Below, piece after piece: positions 60,693 to 64,000 of a stretch of DNA of 64,000 nt; position 1 is the stretch's first letter; each line of letters starts with the position of its first letter. The stretch spans positions 124,001 through 188,000 of the forward strand of contig CAWDOU010000001.1 in assembly GCA_963804055.1 (NCBI GenBank), read 5' to 3'. The stretch comes from Bog-473 sp963804055 (lineage in GTDB: Bacteria; Actinomycetota; Acidimicrobiia; Acidimicrobiales; RAAP-2). Made by a program: the position numbers and the translations under genes. The notes under the pieces are model-generated. The model saw nothing but the letters and a program-made list of their open reading frames with translations. It did no database searches and had not been told where the DNA came from.

Positions 60693-61217
60693 ATGGCCGA
60701 ACCTCGACGGCTGCGTTTCGATCCGATCGCCGAAGCGGAGCGCCAATGGAGCGCACACGGCTGGCCGGAGCAGGCTGCCGGCATGGCCGTCGTCACGTCC
60801 ATCATGCGACTGCAGCAGATCTTTCTCGCCCGCGCCGACGCGGTCCTTCGTCCGCTCGGGCTGACGTTCGCCCGCTACGAGGTGCTCATGCTGTTGTCGT
60901 TCTCCCGCAAGGGAACCCTGCCGCTGGGCAAGATCGGCGAACGCCTGCAGGTCAACGCCGCCAGCGTCACCAACGCGGTCGATCGGCTGGAGGGGGACGG
61001 CCTGGTCGCCCGCCGCGCCAACCCCGATGACGGCCGCGGCACGTTGGCCCGCCTCACGGCGGCCGGACGGCAGCGGGCGCTGCAAGCGACAAGGATCATG
61101 AACGAGCAGGTTTTCACCGACGTCGGGGTCGGGCCCACCACGGTCTCCCAGCTGTTCGCGGAATTGGCGGAGATCAGGCGGGCTGCCGGTGACTTCGAGG
61201 AGAGCGTTGGAGAATAG
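60693..61217 (+). CDS. MarR-family transcriptional regulator
   Basis: A 174-residue winged-helix regulator. The DNA-binding part spans about 50-125 (RYEVLMLLSFSRKGTLPLGKIGERLQVNAASVTNAVDRLEGDGLVARRANPDDGRGTLARLT), with N- and C-terminal helices for dimer formation. MarR proteins respond to phenolic or acyl-CoA ligands. It is followed 25 bases later by the mutase gene and is preceded by a GH1 gene; either could be its target, and the 28-bp palindrome at 59321 is a possible operator. Confidence 0.93.
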   Translation: MAEPRRLRFDPIAEAERQWSAHGWPEQAAGMAVVTSIMRLQQIFLARADAVLRPLGLTFARYEVLMLLSFSRKGTLPLGKIGERLQVNAASVTNAVDRLEGDGLVARRANPDDGRGTLARLTAAGRQRALQATRIMNEQVFTDVGVGPTTVSQLFAELAEIRRAAGDFEESVGE

Positions 61218-61230
61218 TTTGACGTTGAAG

Positions 61231-61236
61231 TAACCT
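61231..61236 (+). promoter_or_regulatory. -10 element of a probable leaderless mutase transcript
   Basis: TAACCT lies 6 bases before the GTG start at 61243; TTGGAG (61207-61212) with an 18-base spacer is a possible -35. TTGACGTTGAA lies between them and may be an operator half-site. Confidence 0.4.
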
Positions 61237-61242
61237 GGACAG

Positions 61243-62871
61243 GTGGCAGACCGAAAGACCTGGCAGGAGCAGTTCGACCGCTCGCCCCGACGCACGGCGC
61301 GCTTCGAGACGATGTCGGGGGTCCCCGTGGATCCCGTGTACGGGCCTGAGGGCGCTGAGCTCCCGGGCCAGTACCCCTACACGCGTGGGCCGTACGCCTC
61401 CATGTACCGCTCGCGCCTGTGGACGATGCGCCAGTTCGCCGGGTTCGGCACGGCCGCCGACACCAACGGGCGCTTCAAAGAGTTGCTGCGGGCCGGTGGG
61501 GATGGGCTGTCCACCGCGTTCGACATGCCGACCCTGCTCGGGCGTGACTCCGACGACGCCTGGGCCAGAGGCGAAGTCGGGCGCGCCGGCGTCGCCGTCG
61601 ACACGCAGGACGACATGGAGACCCTCTTCTCCGGCATCGACCTGGGAGCCGTCTCGACCTCCATGACGATCAACTCTCCGGCGGCTCCGGTGCTCGCCAT
61701 GTACGTCGGGGTGGCCGACGCGACCGGGGTGGACCGGTCTGCGCTGTCGGGCACGCTCCAGAACGACATCTTGAAGGAGTATCAGGCACAGAAGGAGTAC
61801 GTGTTCCCGCCGCGCCCATCCGTTCGCCTGGTGACGGACATCATGCGCTTCTGCTCCGCTGAGCTCCCGCGCTGGCACCCGGTCTCGGTCTCGGGCTATC
61901 ACATCCGCGAGGCCGGTTCGACCGCAGCGCAGGAGCTGGCCTTCACGCTGGCCAACGGGTTCGCCTACGTGGAGGCGGCACTGGCGGCTGGTATGGCGGT
62001 GGACGACTTCGCGCCCCGGCTGAGCTTCTTCTTCAACGCCCACAGTGACTTCTTCGAGGAGATCGCCAAGTACAGGGCGGCACGGCGCATCTGGGCCCGC
62101 TGGATGCGCGAGCGGTACGGGGCGGCGGACGGGCGCTCGTGCCAGCTGCGCTTCCACACCCAGACCGCCGGCGTGTCGCTGACAGCCCAGCAGCCCGAGG
62201 TCAACCTGGTCCGCGTGGCCATCGAGGCGCTGGCAGGCGTGCTGGGTGGGACCCAGAGCTTGCACACCGACGCCTTCGACGAGGCCCTGGCGCTCCCGAC
62301 CGAGCACGCCGCCCGCCTGGCCCTGCGCACCCAGCAGGTCATCGCCGAAGAGACCGGAGTCGTGCACGTGGCCGACCCGCTCGGTGGTTCCTGGTTCGTC
62401 GAGGAACTGACCGACGAGCTCGAGCGTCAAGCCGAGGAGATGTTCGCGCACCTCGACGACGCAGGCTCGGGGTCGATGCTCGAAGGCGCCTTCGCGTGCA
62501 TTGAGGACGGCTGGTTCGTCGGCGAGATCGCCGAGGCGGCCTACGCGTTCCAGTCAAAGATCGCCAGGGGGGAGTGGACCATGGTGGGCGTCAACGGATA
62601 CGTCGAGGAAGACGGCGTCGCACCCTCCACCTTGTCCATCGGCGCCGCTGTGGAGACCGAGCAGCTGGAACGCCTGGCGGCCGTCAAGCAGGCGCGTGAC
62701 GACGAGGCGGTCCGTCGCGCGCTGGCTCGCGTCGCCAAGGACGCGTCGGACCCGACGGTCAACCTGATGCCCGCACTCATTGAGGCGGCGCGCCACCACG
62801 TCACCGTCGGCGAGTCGATGGGCGCGCTCGAGTCCGTGTTCGGTCTCTACACCGAGCGTCACGTCGCCTGA
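61243..62871 (+). CDS. Acyl-CoA mutase large subunit (methylmalonyl-CoA mutase family)
   Basis: A 542-residue barrel subunit without the C-terminal B12-binding domain. It carries the conserved H220 (SGYHIREAG), the TRGPYASMYRSRLWTMRQFAGFGTA substrate region and QTAGVSLTAQQPEVN. Two-subunit acyl-CoA mutases of this type need a separate small B12 subunit, which is not in the window. They isomerise methylmalonyl-CoA, isobutyryl-CoA, 2-hydroxyisobutyryl-CoA or similar. I cannot choose between these from the residues seen. The GTG start at 61243 seems leaderless. Co-location with a MarR gene suggests substrate-induced expression. Confidence 0.92.
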   Translation: MADRKTWQEQFDRSPRRTARFETMSGVPVDPVYGPEGAELPGQYPYTRGPYASMYRSRLWTMRQFAGFGTAADTNGRFKELLRAGGDGLSTAFDMPTLLGRDSDDAWARGEVGRAGVAVDTQDDMETLFSGIDLGAVSTSMTINSPAAPVLAMYVGVADATGVDRSALSGTLQNDILKEYQAQKEYVFPPRPSVRLVTDIMRFCSAELPRWHPVSVSGYHIREAGSTAAQELAFTLANGFAYVEAALAAGMAVDDFAPRLSFFFNAHSDFFEEIAKYRAARRIWARWMRERYGAADGRSCQLRFHTQTAGVSLTAQQPEVNLVRVAIEALAGVLGGTQSLHTDAFDEALALPTEHAARLALRTQQVIAEETGVVHVADPLGGSWFVEELTDELERQAEEMFAHLDDAGSGSMLEGAFACIEDGWFVGEIAEAAYAFQSKIARGEWTMVGVNGYVEEDGVAPSTLSIGAAVETEQLERLAAVKQARDDEAVRRALARVAKDASDPTVNLMPALIEAARHHVTVGESMGALESVFGLYTERHVA

Positions 62872-63019
62872 CCGCACCAGCTCCCCGAGGGCCATGCGAG
62901 ACGTTTCAGGTGAGAGTGACGCGGGGTGGCGTCCTGCGGAATGCATGCTGATTCTCAACCCTGTAGAGTGAAATTCTCACCGGTGAGCAGGGAGAATGCC
63001 CCGGACGGAGGAGGGCAGC

Positions 63020-63407
63020 GTGGGTGAAGACGAGAAGTTCGAGGCGTCCCGGGCGATGCGCCGGGCGATGCTGGGCTCCCGACTACGTCGATCCCCAGAC
63101 GTCGGATCCAAACCCGGTCCTGCGGGAGTTCTCGGACTACCTGACGTCGATGGCCTGGGGGGTCTGGACCCGCGGTGGCCCGTTGAGCACCCGCGATCGG
63201 AGCCTCGTGGTGCTGGCGATGACCGCGGCACTCGGGCGCATGGACGAGTTCCGCCTGCATGTCAGCGCGCGCTCGCGCACCGGGGTCACCGACGACGAGC
63301 TCGACGAGCTGCTCTTCCAGATCGCGGCCTACTGCGGCGCCCCCGCTGGCGTGTCCGCCCGGCGGTCGGTCCTGGCCGTGCGCACCGAAGAGCAGAACGA
63401 GGAGTGA
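63020..63407 (+). pseudogene. Carboxymuconolactone decarboxylase-like protein, interrupted by a one-base insertion
   Basis: The N-terminal piece (GEDEKFEASRAMRRAML) and the main part (PDYVDPQTSDPNPVLREFSD to the end, with HVSARSRTGVTDDELDELLF and AAYCGAPAG) lie in different frames. Dropping the T at about 63077 gives MLGPDYVD, the expected junction, and a protein of about 128 residues; total length is 3n+1. The family includes 4-carboxymuconolactone decarboxylase and AhpD-like enzymes. GTG at 63020 has GGAGGAGG 5 bases upstream. The stop is 2 bases before the next gene. Confidence 0.85.
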
Positions 63408-63409
63408 CG

Positions 63410-64000
63410 ATGGCGCCGATCGGCTTCGTCGGCCTCGGCAACATGGGCAGTGTCCTGGCCGCAAACCTCGTCGAGACGGGCCATGACGTGGTTACGCACG
63501 ACGCCGCCGGACCGGGGCGCAACCCGGTTGGGGCCGAGTTCGCCGCCACCGTGGCCGATGTCGCCGGACGAGCGGACGTGGTCATCTTGAGCCTGCCGGA
63601 CGGGTCTGCCTCCGAGCAGGTCACCCGAGCCATCGCTGCGACACCACGACGGCGGGTCACCCACGTGGTGGACACGTCGACCATCGGCGTGGCGGCCGCC
63701 CAGGCCATCGACGGGCTCCTCGAGTCCGCCGGCCTCTCCTATGTCGACGCGCCGGTGTCCGGCGGCATCGCAGGGGCGCGGTCACGCACGCTGTCGGTCA
63801 TGTACGCCGGTGGCGACGCCGCCTGTGAGACGGTCGAGCCCGCCCTGGCAGGGTTGAGCGATCGGCGCCGACGGGTTGGTGACCGGCCGGGCATGGCGCA
63901 GGCGCTGAAGCTGGCCAACAACTTCCTCTCCGCCACGGCGCTGGCGGCCACCAGCGAGGCCGTCGCGTTCGGCCTGTCGGTCGGACTCGACATGGCGACC
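63410..64000 (+). CDS. Beta-hydroxyacid dehydrogenase (3-hydroxyisobutyrate dehydrogenase family), 3' end outside window
   Basis: 197 codons are visible. The Rossmann motif GFVGLGNMG at 5-13, the substrate-binding DAPVSGGIAGA and the catalytic-lysine segment ALKLANNFLSAT are all present, so the family is clear. It oxidises a beta-hydroxy acid such as 3-hydroxyisobutyrate with NAD(P). With mmsA (41229) and the mutase it could serve a valine-like or branched C4 branch of the pathway. It begins 2 bases after the decarboxylase-like gene. Confidence 0.93.
   Translation, partial: MAPIGFVGLGNMGSVLAANLVETGHDVVTHDAAGPGRNPVGAEFAATVADVAGRADVVILSLPDGSASEQVTRAIAATPRRRVTHVVDTSTIGVAAAQAIDGLLESAGLSYVDAPVSGGIAGARSRTLSVMYAGGDAACETVEPALAGLSDRRRRVGDRPGMAQALKLANNFLSATALAATSEAVAFGLSVGLDMAT

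Noticed and set aside
62985..62996. CTCACCGGTGAG 12-bp palindrome before the decarboxylase-like gene as an operator
   Set aside because: It is short and close to composition-driven palindromes in such DNA; without further copies I do not list it as a site.
1..64000. tRNA, rRNA, insertion sequences, phage genes or CRISPR arrays
   Set aside because: Looked for on both strands by eye; no cloverleaf, transposase motif, terminal repeat pair or regularly spaced repeat was found.

Overview
The window is about 70% G+C, uses GTG and TTG starts freely, and is packed with short overlapping operons. The gene content is CoA-thioester catabolism, an F420-type LLM oxidoreductase, P450, TetR regulators, Liv-type importers and several DUF427 and DUF35 proteins. 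This points to a high-GC soil or aquatic actinobacterium. I would guess the Acidimicrobiia or a relative such as Frankia or the mycobacteria, but there is no rRNA or other marker gene to settle it. I found no tRNA, rRNA, CRISPR array, insertion sequence, phage gene or origin.

Layout. 1-6.6 kb: partial LLM oxidoreductase (-), then an operon of SDR, TauD-type dioxygenase and a variant amidohydrolase, a DoxX protein, and a minus-strand 3alpha-HSD-like SDR with a CoA-transferase that carries a frameshift. 6.8-12.5 kb: quinone oxidoreductase, APH-type kinase and acyl-CoA dehydrogenase (-), a TetR, an enoyl-CoA hydratase and a second TetR. 12.6-23.6 kb: a long plus-strand operon of GH3 glycosidase, substrate-binding protein, an MFS-LivF fusion, a LivH-LivM-LivG fusion, SDR and alpha/beta hydrolase. 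23.6-32.2 kb: thioesterase (-), then aldehyde dehydrogenase, P450, amidohydrolase, two acyl-CoA dehydrogenases and an alpha/beta hydrolase. 32.2-38.6 kb: an apparently unrelated island with a cyclase-ATPase-TPR regulator, methyltransferase, nucleoside phosphorylase, cupin and pentapeptide protein. 38.6-46.6 kb: TetR, DUF35-thiolase fusion, methylmalonate-semialdehyde dehydrogenase, amidohydrolase, enoyl-CoA hydratase and a double-headed TetR. 46.7-53.8 kb: a second Liv importer (LivHM fusion, LivG, LivF) facing an operon of SDR, DUF427-thioesterase fusion, DUF427 and enoyl-CoA hydratase. 54-60.7 kb: GH78 rhamnosidase, amidohydrolase and two divergent GH1 glucosidases. 60.7-64 kb: MarR, acyl-CoA mutase large subunit, a frameshifted carboxymuconolactone-decarboxylase-like gene and a partial beta-hydroxyacid dehydrogenase.

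How it may fit together (inference). Four glycosidases (GH3, GH78, two GH1) with no predicted secretion signals, two Liv-type importers with unusual domain fusions, a P450 and a dioxygenase, and a broad set of beta-oxidation and retro-aldol-type enzymes fit uptake of a glycosylated plant or terpenoid compound. The sugars would be removed inside the cell and the aglycone degraded as CoA thioesters to propionyl-type products handled by MmsA and the mutase. No single gene proves the substrate.

Regulation. Several promoter regions carry perfect inverted repeats. A motif TCTAACA-N5-GTC occurs in three promoters around the double-headed TetR gene, and a 28-bp perfect palindrome lies between the two GH1 genes. 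Three genes each contain exactly one extra base; removing it restores a family-like protein each time, which suggests sequencing or assembly error as much as gene decay.
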